Source of the DNA: Acetobacterium sp. KB-1
GTDB taxonomy: Bacteria > Bacillota > Clostridia > Eubacteriales > Eubacteriaceae
Direction of reading: 5' to 3'
Assembly: GCF_003260995.1 (NCBI RefSeq)
Contig: NZ_CP030040.1
Coordinates: 2,589,176 to 2,653,175 of the forward strand
DNA: 64,000 nucleotides
The translations under genes were made by a program, and so were the position numbers. Every line of letters starts with the position of its first letter. Position 1 is the first letter of the stretch. Below, piece by piece: positions 43,107 to 51,384 of the stretch. The notes under the pieces are model-generated. The model was not told the origin of the DNA, did no database searches, and was given only the letters and a program-made list of their open reading frames with translations.

Positions 43107-43248
43107 ATGTAAATAATTATGCGAAGTCTAAAAATTTTTGCCAATCGTGATTTATATCAAATTTTTACATTTATTTACATTTTTTTACATAAATTGCCCT
43201 TATTTTTAAGATGAATCATGATTAAATGGGGTATAATAATGTAAATAA
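43107..43248. promoter_or_regulatory. AT-rich control region with repeated ATGTAAATAA-type sites
   Basis: The decamer ATGTAAATAA occurs at 43107-43116 and 43239-43248. Three tandem 10-base units ending in TTACAT occupy 43161-43190, and the middle one is part of the decamer's complement. The right-hand site overlaps the -10 box TATAAT (43232-43237) of the HAD gene. This looks like a cluster of operator half-sites between divergent genes. Confidence 0.45.
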
Positions 43249-43273
43249 CTGAAAATTAATTGGAGGAACAAAC

Positions 43274-44077
43274 ATGAACGAAGAATTATTAGAATTGATT
43301 AAAAATAAAAAGGGCTTCATCTGTGATATGGATGGTGTAATTTACCATGGTAACAGACTTTTACCAGGGGTAAAGGAATTTGTGGATTGGCTTTATGCTA
43401 CCGATAAAAATTTTCTCTTCCTGACGAATTCCAGCGAACGTTCACCCATTGAACTAAAGGAAAAACTGGCCCGGTTGGGTCTGGAAATTGATGAGAGCCA
43501 TTTTTACACCAGTGCTCTGGCAACCGCAAAATTTTTAAAGGATCAATCGCCAGGCTGTTCGGCCTATGTGATTGGTGAAGCAGGATTGGTTAATGCTCTT
43601 TATGACGTCCAGATTACGATGAATGATGTGGACCCGGATTATGTCGTTTTTGGCGAAACCCGTTCTTATAATTATGACTCGGTGCTAAAAGCCGTAAAAC
43701 TGATTCAAAAAGGTGCCAAACTGATTGCCACCAATTCAGATTTAACTGGCCCCACCGAAGACGGTATTGTTCCTGCCTGTCGAGCCTTTGTGGCACCGAT
43801 TGAGCTGGCTACCGGCAAGGAAGCCTATTACATCGGTAAACCCAACCCACTAATGATGCGTACCGGGATCAAGCGTCTGGGTGTTCACAGTGATGATGCC
43901 TTAATTATTGGCGATCGCATGGACACCGATATCATTGCTGGTATCGAATCTGGCCTCACCACCTTCTTAGTTCTCAGTGGTGTGTCCACTCGGGAAACCG
44001 TTGATGATTTTCCCTACCGCCCCAATTATATCCTCACCGGTATTGATGAGATTGTTGATGGACTGGGACTTCAATAG
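43274..44077 (+). CDS. HAD-IIA (NagD-like) sugar phosphatase
   Basis: The 267-residue protein has the HAD nucleophile motif DMDGVIYHG near residue 18, motif II FLTNSSERS near 50, the lysine in AYYIGKPNPLMM near 191 and motif III IIGDRMDTDI near 213. The cap domain between motifs II and III is the NagD type C2 cap. Such enzymes dephosphorylate small phosphates such as nucleotides, phosphoglycolate or p-nitrophenyl phosphate; the real substrate is unknown. AATTGGAGGAACAAAC is the ribosome binding site. It is alone on the plus strand, followed by a terminator. Confidence 0.92.
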   Translation: MNEELLELIKNKKGFICDMDGVIYHGNRLLPGVKEFVDWLYATDKNFLFLTNSSERSPIELKEKLARLGLEIDESHFYTSALATAKFLKDQSPGCSAYVIGEAGLVNALYDVQITMNDVDPDYVVFGETRSYNYDSVLKAVKLIQKGAKLIATNSDLTGPTEDGIVPACRAFVAPIELATGKEAYYIGKPNPLMMRTGIKRLGVHSDDALIIGDRMDTDIIAGIESGLTTFLVLSGVSTRETVDDFPYRPNYILTGIDEIVDGLGLQ

Positions 44078-44097
44078 AAAAGGAATAGAAAATCAAT

Positions 44098-44126
44098 GAG
44101 ACGTCATTTTAGACGCCTCTTTTTTT
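44098..44126 (+). terminator. Terminator of the HAD gene
   Basis: GAGACGTC and GACGCCTC form an 8-bp stem with one mismatch, followed by TTTTTTT. The gap between this gene and the convergent ABC system 2 is only 60 bases. Confidence 0.8.
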
Positions 44127-44137
44127 ATACCTCATTT

Positions 44138-44902
44138 TCACACCTCAAACGGAATCACCGATGCCAGTAAATCCCTGGCATACTGGTTCTTGGCCATCGC
44201 CAATTCGCCGCTTTGCAGCTCTTCGACAATCTTTCCCTGATACAAAAAAAGTATCTTATTGCACAGATGAGATACTGCCTGCAGATCATGGGCAACAAAG
44301 AGATAGGTGATGTTCATCTCGACCCGCAACTGATGAAGTAATTTAAGGATCTGCGATTGCACCGAAACGTCCAGAGAGCTGATTGCTTCATCCAGCACAA
44401 TAAACCGGGGATTGGTAGCAATCGCTCTGGCGATACACACCCGCTGAAGCTGACCGCCGCTAAGTTCATGGGGGTAACGGTTTTTAACCGCTTGCTCCAA
44501 CCCCACCTTTGCCAACAGTCTTTCAATGTGCCGATCCAAATCATTAACTTCACCGCTGGCATAAAGGGGTTCGGCAATCGCTTCCGCCGCGGTATAGCGG
44601 GGATTTACCGAAGCGGTGTAATCCTGGAACACTACCGACATTTTCCCCTTATTGTTCTTAATCCATTGGTTTGCCGGTAATCCTTCAAATAAAATACTGC
44701 CTTTATTCGGCTTCTCCAGACCCATGATCAGCCGGGCCAGGGTGCTTTTTCCGCTGCCACTTTCACCAATTAGCCCGACGCAGGCCCCCGCTTCAATGGT
44801 CATGTTCACCCCGTTTAAAATCTTTACCCGGGAGCCGCCAAAATTGACCCCCACCTTTAGATAACTTTTTTCCAAATCCTTTATTTCTATCAGCTTAGCC
44901 AT
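44138..44902 (-). CDS. ABC importer ATPase, DppF/NikE-like (system 2)
   Basis: The 254-residue ATPase has Walker A GESGSGKST near residue 43, the Q-loop in VVFQDYTASVNPR, the signature ELSGGQLQRVCIARAI near 145 and Walker B FIVLDEAISSLDV. The C-terminal extension is short, as in NikE rather than OppF. It overlaps the upstream ATPase gene by eight bases. It is the last gene of the B12-riboswitch-controlled operon, which points to cobalt, a cobalt chelate or a corrinoid as cargo; this is inference from regulation. Confidence 0.93.
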   Translation of the reverse strand: MAKLIEIKDLEKSYLKVGVNFGGSRVKILNGVNMTIEAGACVGLIGESGSGKSTLARLIMGLEKPNKGSILFEGLPANQWIKNNKGKMSVVFQDYTASVNPRYTAAEAIAEPLYASGEVNDLDRHIERLLAKVGLEQAVKNRYPHELSGGQLQRVCIARAIATNPRFIVLDEAISSLDVSVQSQILKLLHQLRVEMNITYLFVAHDLQAVSHLCNKILFLYQGKIVEELQSGELAMAKNQYARDLLASVIPFEV

Positions 44903-45728
44903 TGTGGTCTCCTTTTCTCATCGCCTTTTTAAACGACTCGGTCAGTTCCAGCCGGGTGTCAATGAGATATTTGGTATAGGCATGCTGGGGATTTCTAAAA
45001 ATATCACCGGCATCGCCATATTCCACCGCAGCCCCATCCTTCATCACCAGCAGCCGATCCGACAGATGTTTAACCACCCCCAGATCATGCGAAATAAAGA
45101 TCAGGGCGGTTCCCATTTTTTGCCGGATCATTTTAAACTCCTCCACCACCTGTCCCTGATTAATCGAATCCAGGGCGGTGGTCGGTTCATCTGCGATAAT
45201 CAGATCGGGTTCCATTGCTAGGGCAGTGGCAATCATACACCGCTGCAGCATCCCTCCGGAGAGCTGATGGGGGTATTTTTTAACCACCTGTTCCGGATCA
45301 TAAATATTCATCAGACCGAGGGCTTCTTTGGCCAGTGTTAGGCTTTGTTTCCTGGTGAGATTTTTATTCTCGACAAAGGTTTCGGCCATCTGATCACCGA
45401 TTTTTGCAATCGGATCAAAGGCTGACATGGCATCCTGAAGGATCATTGCGATCTGTTTGCCGCGGATCTTTCGCATCGTATTTTCATCCTCTTGCAACAG
45501 ATCCCTTTCGCTGTCCTGAGACTTAAAGACAGCGGCGCCCTGACTTTTGAGCCAGGGATTGGTAATTCCCAGCAAGGCTCTGGTAATCATCGATTTACCA
45601 CTGCCACTCTCACCGACAATCCCCAGACAACTGTTTTCTACCACAGAAAAGCTGACATCATGGATGATTTCATCCTGATCCCGTAAATCGGTAACGCTGA
45701 GATTTTTTACATCCAGTAATACCCTCAT
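44895..45728 (-). CDS. ABC importer ATPase, DppD/NikD-like (system 2)
   Basis: The 277-residue ATPase has Walker A GESGSGKSM near residue 38, the signature QLSGGMLQRCMIATAL near 152, Walker B LIIADEPTTALDS and the H-loop IFISHDLGVVKHLSD. It is shorter than typical DppD and lacks the C-terminal cysteine cluster, resembling NikD. It overlaps the NikC-like gene by four bases and the next ATPase gene by eight, so the whole downstream half of the operon is translationally coupled. Confidence 0.93.
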   Translation of the reverse strand: MRVLLDVKNLSVTDLRDQDEIIHDVSFSVVENSCLGIVGESGSGKSMITRALLGITNPWLKSQGAAVFKSQDSERDLLQEDENTMRKIRGKQIAMILQDAMSAFDPIAKIGDQMAETFVENKNLTRKQSLTLAKEALGLMNIYDPEQVVKKYPHQLSGGMLQRCMIATALAMEPDLIIADEPTTALDSINQGQVVEEFKMIRQKMGTALIFISHDLGVVKHLSDRLLVMKDGAAVEYGDAGDIFRNPQHAYTKYLIDTRLELTESFKKAMRKGDHNG

Positions 45729-46621
45729 TGGGTCACCGCCTTTTTCCGGGCAAACAGGGAATCAAGCAAAGAATATCGCTTTGTACTAAATCCCTTATTG
45801 ATTTTGGGATTTAGGGCCTCCTGAATACTGTCGCCGAGAAAATTAAAGGCGGCCACCACCAGAAAAATGGCCATCCCCAGTGCCAGCATCTGGCCGGGAT
45901 TGGTCGTCATGACATTTTTAGCTTCATTGAGCATCATCCCCCATTCGGCTGTCGGCGGCTGAACCCCCAGACCCAAAAAGGAAAGCGCCGAAATATTTAG
46001 AATAATCGCCGCTGTATCCAAGGTGGCCAGCACCGCAATATCACCAATAGCGCCAACTAACAGGTGTTTTCTGACAATGTGCCAATTTGAGCAACCGGCG
46101 ACCTTGGCAAAGCGGATATAGTTGCTATCCATAAACGAAATGACAATCGAGCGAATCATCCGCACATACCAGGCCCATTTGGCAATCACCGTTGCCAGAA
46201 CGATATTGGTGATCCCCGTTCCCAAAATCCCCACAATCGCAAGAATCAGCACCTCACTGGGGAAGGATAACATGATATCACAGATCCGCATAATCACATC
46301 ATCAACCGTTCCTCTGAAATAGCCGGCAATGACCCCCAGGACAGTACCAATCAGAATGGTGACAATCATCGTCAGCACCGAAACGAGGATCGTCACCCGG
46401 CCGCCATATAAAATCCGGGAATAAACATCCCGGCCCAATTGATCCGTGCCAAATAAATGGGCCAGCGATGGGCCCTGAAACTTATCAATGATGTTCTGAG
46501 CGGTAGGGTCATAGGGCGCTACCAAGGGTGCCAGAACAGCCAGACCAATCACCAGTAAGAGAAAAAAACTAACCCCCATCGCTAGGCGGTCCTTTCTGAA
46601 CCGATTCCAAAATCCTGCCAT
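45725..46621 (-). CDS. ABC importer permease, DppC/NikC-like (system 2)
   Basis: The 298-residue permease has about six helices. FGTDQLGRDVYSRILYGGR lies near residue 60 and the coupling loop with AKVAGCSNWHIVRKHLL near 175. I set the start at ATG 46621 (MAGFWNRF), one base after the NikB stop and preceded by AGAAGGGAGACGTG. The longer in-frame start at 46648 lies within the NikB gene and adds a charged non-conserved stretch. It forms the transport channel with the NikB-like subunit. Confidence 0.93.
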   Translation of the reverse strand: MAGFWNRFRKDRLAMGVSFFLLLVIGLAVLAPLVAPYDPTAQNIIDKFQGPSLAHLFGTDQLGRDVYSRILYGGRVTILVSVLTMIVTILIGTVLGVIAGYFRGTVDDVIMRICDIMLSFPSEVLILAIVGILGTGITNIVLATVIAKWAWYVRMIRSIVISFMDSNYIRFAKVAGCSNWHIVRKHLLVGAIGDIAVLATLDTAAIILNISALSFLGLGVQPPTAEWGMMLNEAKNVMTTNPGQMLALGMAIFLVVAAFNFLGDSIQEALNPKINKGFSTKRYSLLDSLFARKKAVTQ

Positions 46622-46622
46622 C

Positions 46623-47549
46623 TCACGTCTCCCTTCTTCTCGGATCAATCCAAACGGATCCCAGATCTACCAGTAAATTACAAAATACGAATAACACCGC
46701 CATGATCAGCACATAGGCCTGAATCATCGGAAAATCCCGATTGAAAATTGCTGTCACACAGAGCCGGCCGATTCCCGGCCAAGCAAAGATGTTTTCAATC
46801 ACGACGGTCCCGGCAATCAGCTTGGGAATCGACATCCCCAGGGCTGTTAAGGAGGTTTGCAGGGAATTTTTAAAGACATGTTTCATTATCGTCTGTTCCT
46901 TTAAACCCCGTACCCGACCATAAAGCACATAATTCTCCCGCTTGTTCTGAATCATGTTGTTCCGAATCAACCGGACATAGGTGGCAATATATCCCAGTGA
47001 CAAGGTCACCGCCGGTAGAATCACCGAAGCCGGAGACGTCATCCCACTGGTCGGCAGCCATTTAAGCTTCACGGCAAAAAGCCACATCAGCAGAATGCCC
47101 GCCCAGAAGCCCGGAATCGCCGTTCCCACAAAAACAATCCCCCGCATCGTTTTATCCGTGATGCTATTCTCTTTCACAGCACATAACACCCCGGCTGCCA
47201 CCGAGATAATAACGATGATCAACAGCGAAACACTGGCCAGATAAAGAGTCGGCGGCAATGCCTTGGCGATTTCTTCACCGACTGGTTTGTTATTGGCATA
47301 GCTGTTACCAAAATCACCCTGAAGGGCATTGCTAAGCCAAGTCAGATAGCGGGTCATAAAAGGGTCATCGAGTCCTAATTGCTCCCGCATCTGGGCAATA
47401 TTCTCTGCGGTCGGGGTGACCTCATTGACCCGAATGGCGACTTCGGCCGGATCACTGGGGCTTAAATTAATTAATATAAAGGCAAAAAAGGAGATTCCGA
47501 TTAAAATCGGAATCATCCACAGGAGCCTTTTGACAATGTAATGCTTCAT
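46623..47549 (-). CDS. ABC importer permease, DppB/NikB-like (system 2)
   Basis: The 308-residue permease has six helices, the N-terminal FILINLSPSDPAEVAIR segment and REQLGLDDPFMTRYLTWL, and the coupling loop GRVRGLKEQTIMKHVFKNS near 200. The motif SPSDPAE and overall size are closest to NikB and NikB-like metal permeases by eye. It lies between the binding-protein gene (40 bases upstream) and the NikC-like gene (one-base gap). AGGGGAGTAAGACC precedes the ATG. Confidence 0.93.
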   Translation of the reverse strand: MKHYIVKRLLWMIPILIGISFFAFILINLSPSDPAEVAIRVNEVTPTAENIAQMREQLGLDDPFMTRYLTWLSNALQGDFGNSYANNKPVGEEIAKALPPTLYLASVSLLIIVIISVAAGVLCAVKENSITDKTMRGIVFVGTAIPGFWAGILLMWLFAVKLKWLPTSGMTSPASVILPAVTLSLGYIATYVRLIRNNMIQNKRENYVLYGRVRGLKEQTIMKHVFKNSLQTSLTALGMSIPKLIAGTVVIENIFAWPGIGRLCVTAIFNRDFPMIQAYVLIMAVLFVFCNLLVDLGSVWIDPRRRET

Positions 47550-47589
47550 GGTCTTACTCCCCTTTATTTTTCCAGTTTGTTATTCATAA

Positions 47590-49185
47590 CTACTTGGAAA
47601 AGTACATTTTTTCAAATGGTATTTCATATTGAGAATCGTTAAAGGTTACCCCATTTAAACCATCGATGGCCACCGCTTTGGTTTTTGAGTAAGAAATCGG
47701 TATATACACATACTGGTCATTAATATAGGTTAGCACCTCTTTGTACATCTCGGCCCGTTTGGTGTCGTCAGCTTCAATCATGATCTTGGTAATGGTTTCA
47801 TCCAGCCACTGTTTCTTTTCCAGTCCAACCTGAGCCTGATAATCGCCATGGGCGGGAATTCGCCACGATGAAACATAAGATTGGGGATCGTAGGGGGTTC
47901 CCCATGACAAAGAATATTGAAGATCAAAGTCGCCGGTTTTCTGACGATCCAGGAAGGCCTGTTTTTCTTCTCCAAGAATATTCATCTTGATGCCAACGGC
48001 GGCCAGATCGGCTTGAATCGAGGCGGCAATAGTACCTTCCTGGGCATTTTTGGAATTATAGGAAAGGGTGATTTCACATTTTTGGCCATCTTTTTCGCGA
48101 ACCCCATCAGTTCCCAGCTTCCAGCCGGCTTCATCTAATAATTGTTTAGCCTTTTCCTGATTATAAGAAATCGTTTTTAAATCAATGTTACAATAGGGGA
48201 CCTCTTTTGATAACAGCGTATCCGCCTGATCTTCAGATCCGTTTAAAATTCCCTGAATGATATTTTCCTTATTGACCGCATATTCAATCGCTTCCCGAAC
48301 TTTAATATCTTTGGTAATCGGTGAATTACTATTGATGAGAATCGCTCTGGACGCTATCGGTTCACTGATATAGGTTTTGTAGGCGCCTTCATCTTCCAGT
48401 TTTTTATACGAATCCAGATCAACCTGATCACCATCTGCTCCGAAGAGTAAATCTACTTCGCCGTTCTGAAGGGCTAATAAAATTGTCTGAGGATCTGGCA
48501 TGACCTTCCAGTTAACGGTTTTTATCTTCGTTTTTTCGCCCCAATAATTTTCATTCTGGGTAAAGGTAGCGTACTGGTTATCAACATGCTCGGATAAAAC
48601 CCAGGGACCGGTGCCAATATAACCACTCACGCCTTCTTCGGTGGTGCCATTAACAAAACAATTGGGTGAAATGAATCGGAACGGCCGGGTCAGACCCAAC
48701 TCCACCAGGGTGGGGTAATAGGGTTGCTTTAATACCAATTTGTAAGTGTGCTCATCGACTACCACATTTTCCTTGATCTCATTGACCATATCCAGCCAGG
48801 CATGCCGTTCCAGATTTCCGACGATGGCATCCATATTCAGTTTGACTGCCTCGGCATTAAAGGCCGCACCATCCGTAAAGGTAACTCCTTTTCGCAAATG
48901 GAAGGTATATTCCAGTCCATCCGCAGAAATTTCCCAACTTTCCGCCAGTGCCGGCTTCACTTCGCCGTCTTCATTTTTCGTGAGACCTTCAAAAACCATG
49001 TTTTGAGCTGACATCTCACCCGAATACAGATGCGGGTTAATGTCCCGGATATCCTTGGTACAGGCATAATTTAATGCTTCTTTAGTGGAAACATCAGAGT
49101 TTGCCGAGGTGCTGCTACATCCTGCAAAAATACCGGTACACAGCACCGCGGCGACAAGTACCGCTAAACCTTTTTTTAACTTCAT
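47590..49185 (-). CDS. ABC importer substrate-binding lipoprotein (system 2)
   Basis: The 531-residue family 5 solute-binding lipoprotein has a signal peptide with lipobox FAGC (Cys23). The family pattern FHLRKGVTFTDGAAFNAEAV lies near residue 95. Its early segment KDIRDINPHLYSGEMSAQNM with a histidine, and GLTRPFRFISP near 180, resemble NikA-type nickel proteins more than OppA, but the ligand-contact residues were not checked. It is the first gene of system 2 and lies behind a cobalamin riboswitch and its terminator. GAGGAGAAAAGAAA precedes the ATG. Confidence 0.93.
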   Translation of the reverse strand: MKLKKGLAVLVAAVLCTGIFAGCSSTSANSDVSTKEALNYACTKDIRDINPHLYSGEMSAQNMVFEGLTKNEDGEVKPALAESWEISADGLEYTFHLRKGVTFTDGAAFNAEAVKLNMDAIVGNLERHAWLDMVNEIKENVVVDEHTYKLVLKQPYYPTLVELGLTRPFRFISPNCFVNGTTEEGVSGYIGTGPWVLSEHVDNQYATFTQNENYWGEKTKIKTVNWKVMPDPQTILLALQNGEVDLLFGADGDQVDLDSYKKLEDEGAYKTYISEPIASRAILINSNSPITKDIKVREAIEYAVNKENIIQGILNGSEDQADTLLSKEVPYCNIDLKTISYNQEKAKQLLDEAGWKLGTDGVREKDGQKCEITLSYNSKNAQEGTIAASIQADLAAVGIKMNILGEEKQAFLDRQKTGDFDLQYSLSWGTPYDPQSYVSSWRIPAHGDYQAQVGLEKKQWLDETITKIMIEADDTKRAEMYKEVLTYINDQYVYIPISYSKTKAVAIDGLNGVTFNDSQYEIPFEKMYFSK

Positions 49186-49313
49186 TTTCTTTTCTCCTCT
49201 AAACTACTTGTTTTATTTGATCAACTTCCAGTTTCATGCCATTGTCTTTTGTAGCAAAGAACCTGAGCTTTATCACAACATTAAAGATTTGTATTTTTGA
49301 GGAATTTTTTCCA

Positions 49314-49351
49314 TAAAAAAACCCCACCATCTCAGAAAAGATAGTGAGGTT
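49314..49351 (-). terminator. Expression-platform terminator of the cobalamin riboswitch
   Basis: AACCTCACTATCT and AGATGGTGGGGT form a 12-bp stem with wobbles around TTTCTG, followed by seven Ts. It lies between the aptamer and the system 2 binding-protein gene, as expected for a termination-type switch. Confidence 0.85.
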
Positions 49352-49410
49352 GCAAAAAAAGCCTGCTAAAAAAAACACCTCCTCTATCACACGTAGAGAT
49401 TGAGTAATTA

Positions 49411-49585
49411 AAGCAGGCAGGTCTTCTGGCTAAAGCGTCAACATTACCTCCTGCCTTCCCATATCATGGTGGCATTCCTGGAGGAACTCTTCTCATACAG
49501 CGGCGGGACCGCGTGGGATTTTCACCCATCTTCCCTTTTCACCGACCTGTAATACATTGGATTACTGCCGGCACCTGTTTTATTA
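49411..49585 (-). promoter_or_regulatory. Cobalamin riboswitch
   Basis: The minus strand has the canonical pieces: the 5' P1 side GGTGCC, GGGAAGATGGGTGAAAATCC, CCCACGCGGTCCCGCCGC with TGTATGAGAAGAG, a GCCACCATG kissing-loop region, GGGAAGGC, and the B12 box AGCCAGAAGACCTGCC at 49432-49417. It controls the five-gene importer that follows. The rest of the 585-base gap 49186-49770 holds only this switch, its terminator and the system 3 terminator. Confidence 0.96.
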
Positions 49586-49637
49586 ATATTCAATTTAATT
49601 ATAAGCCGGTGTTTTAATAAAAAATAATCAAAACACT

Positions 49638-49679
49638 AAAAAACAGAAACAATCACTTGTCTTTCATTGTTTCTGTTTG
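49638..49679 (-). terminator. Terminator of ABC import system 3
   Basis: AAACAGAAACAATG and CATTGTTTCTGTTT-type arms form a 13-bp stem, followed on the minus strand by TTTTTTAG. It lies about 90 bases after the last ATPase gene of system 3 and upstream of the riboswitch of system 2. Confidence 0.85.
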
Positions 49680-49770
49680 TCATTTTAACACGTTTAATCT
49701 GCTTTCGCAATCTTTTTAAACCGATATGATATTCTTTTTAAGAATACCTTTATATGCCAGAGAAGTTTAC

Positions 49771-50526
49771 CTATAAGATTGACTCAATGAGTTTTTTAGT
49801 ATAATCCTGTTGAGGATTTATGATAATCTCATCCGGCGTTCCTTCTTCCACCACATGACCATGATGCATCACCAGAACCCGATCACAGACTTCCTGGACC
49901 AGGGCCAGGTCATGACAGATCATGAGTTGTGACATTCCCAACTCTTTTTTTAATTGCGTCAGCAGTTTCATAATTTGGGCTTGAACCGTCACATCAAGGG
50001 CGCTGGTTGCTTCGTCACAGATCAGTAGTTGGGGTTTGATGGCAATGGCTCTGGCAATGGAAGCCCGCTGACATTCCCCGCCACTGACCTGATGGGGATA
50101 GCGGTCGGTAAATTCAGGGCCTAATTCACAGATGTTGAGATATTTAATGGCTCTCACCCGGGCTTCCTCACGACTGATCCCTTGATTGATCATACTCTCC
50201 ATGATGCCATCTCCCAGTTTAATCCGGGGATTAAAAGAATCCACTGGCATCTGAAAAACCATTTGAATGTCCCGATAGACCTCCCGCTGGGCTTTCCCGC
50301 TCAGACCAATAATGTCTTTTCCACCCAGTCGAATTTCGCCTTTATCAGCCGCTTCCAGACCGGTAATCATTTTTGCCACGGTGCTTTTCCCGCTACCGCT
50401 TTCCCCAACCAGAGCCAGACATTCCCCTTTGCAAAGATGAAAGCTGACATCATCAACTGCATGAATGCTTATTTTTCCCTTATGATAGGTTTTACTTAAG
50501 TTGCTAACTGCTAAAAGCTCACTCAT
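49771..50526 (-). CDS. ABC importer ATPase, DppF/NikE-like (system 3)
   Basis: The 251-residue ATPase has Walker A GESGSGKST near residue 41, the Q-loop in MVFQMPVDSFNPR, the signature QVSGGECQRASIARAI near 144 and Walker B LLICDEATSALDV. It is close in sequence to the DppF-like ATPase of system 4 (61460-62227), with the shared SGGECQRA and LLICDEATSALDV, so systems 3 and 4 derive from one duplication. It follows the other ATPase gene by three bases and is the last gene of the operon. Confidence 0.93.
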   Translation of the reverse strand: MSELLAVSNLSKTYHKGKISIHAVDDVSFHLCKGECLALVGESGSGKSTVAKMITGLEAADKGEIRLGGKDIIGLSGKAQREVYRDIQMVFQMPVDSFNPRIKLGDGIMESMINQGISREEARVRAIKYLNICELGPEFTDRYPHQVSGGECQRASIARAIAIKPQLLICDEATSALDVTVQAQIMKLLTQLKKELGMSQLMICHDLALVQEVCDRVLVMHHGHVVEEGTPDEIIINPQQDYTKKLIESIL

Positions 50527-50529
50527 CTT

Positions 50530-51315
50530 TCACCTTCTCCGAATTCTTGGGACGGCCTGAATCAACGCTCTGGTGTATGCCTCCTGGGGATCATCGATGA
50601 CATCCCGGGTATCTCCATACTCCACCAGACGACCTTGACACATCACCGCTACCTTATCGGCCATGTAAGAAACCACCCCAATATTATGCGTGACAATGGC
50701 AATTCCGGTTCCAAATTCATCCCGTAGCGCCATCATCTCTTTGACAACCTGAGCCTGAACCGTCACATCCAGAGCCGAGGTGGGCTCATCGGCAAAGAGC
50801 AGATCGGGCTCCAGAATCATCGCCATCACAATCCCCACCCGCTGATTCATACCGCCCGATAACTCAAAGGGATAACTGTTTAAAATACGCTCACTATCTT
50901 TGAGATTAATCTTGTTAAACAGGGTATCCGCCCGCCTCCTCACCTCTTGACGGTCCTTAAAACCATGTTGTTCCATGGTTTCATAAAGCTGCTCACCGAT
51001 CGTTCTTATCGGGCACAAGGCACTGCCGCAGTTTTGAAAAATCATGCCCATTTCCGGTCCCCGCATGGTTCTGAGCGCTTCAGCATCGAGGTCAATCACG
51101 TTCTGGCCTTTGTAAAAAATGTCGCCACGATTAACCCGGCCGGCGCAGTCCAATAAGCCCATCGTCGCCCTGATCAGGGTGCTTTTTCCGCTTCCCGATT
51201 CGCCCACTATCCCCAGAATCTCGCCCTGCTTCATCTTCAGGTTAACACCGGTGACCATCGGCTGTCCGTCATAGGAAATTTCTACATTTTGAAGTTCTAA
51301 TAATGGTTGCTGCAT
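50530..51315 (-). CDS. ABC importer ATPase, DppD/NikD-like (system 3)
   Basis: The 261-residue ATPase has Walker A GESGSGKST near residue 38, the signature ELSGGMNQRVGIVMAM near 149, Walker B LLFADEPTSALDV and the H-loop IVTHNIGVVSYMAD. An asparagine replaces the usual aspartate after the H-loop histidine, which its system 4 homologue shares (THNMGVVSKMAD). It is short and lacks the C-terminal cysteine cluster that the system 4 homologue has. The gene lies between the binding-protein gene and the second ATPase gene. Confidence 0.93.
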   Translation of the reverse strand: MQQPLLELQNVEISYDGQPMVTGVNLKMKQGEILGIVGESGSGKSTLIRATMGLLDCAGRVNRGDIFYKGQNVIDLDAEALRTMRGPEMGMIFQNCGSALCPIRTIGEQLYETMEQHGFKDRQEVRRRADTLFNKINLKDSERILNSYPFELSGGMNQRVGIVMAMILEPDLLFADEPTSALDVTVQAQVVKEMMALRDEFGTGIAIVTHNIGVVSYMADKVAVMCQGRLVEYGDTRDVIDDPQEAYTRALIQAVPRIRRR

Positions 51316-51384
51316 CGTTTTATCCTTTTGATCGGAATTTTTTTCTCGGAGTTTTTTATGCTCAATTTTTTATGCTCGCATTTT

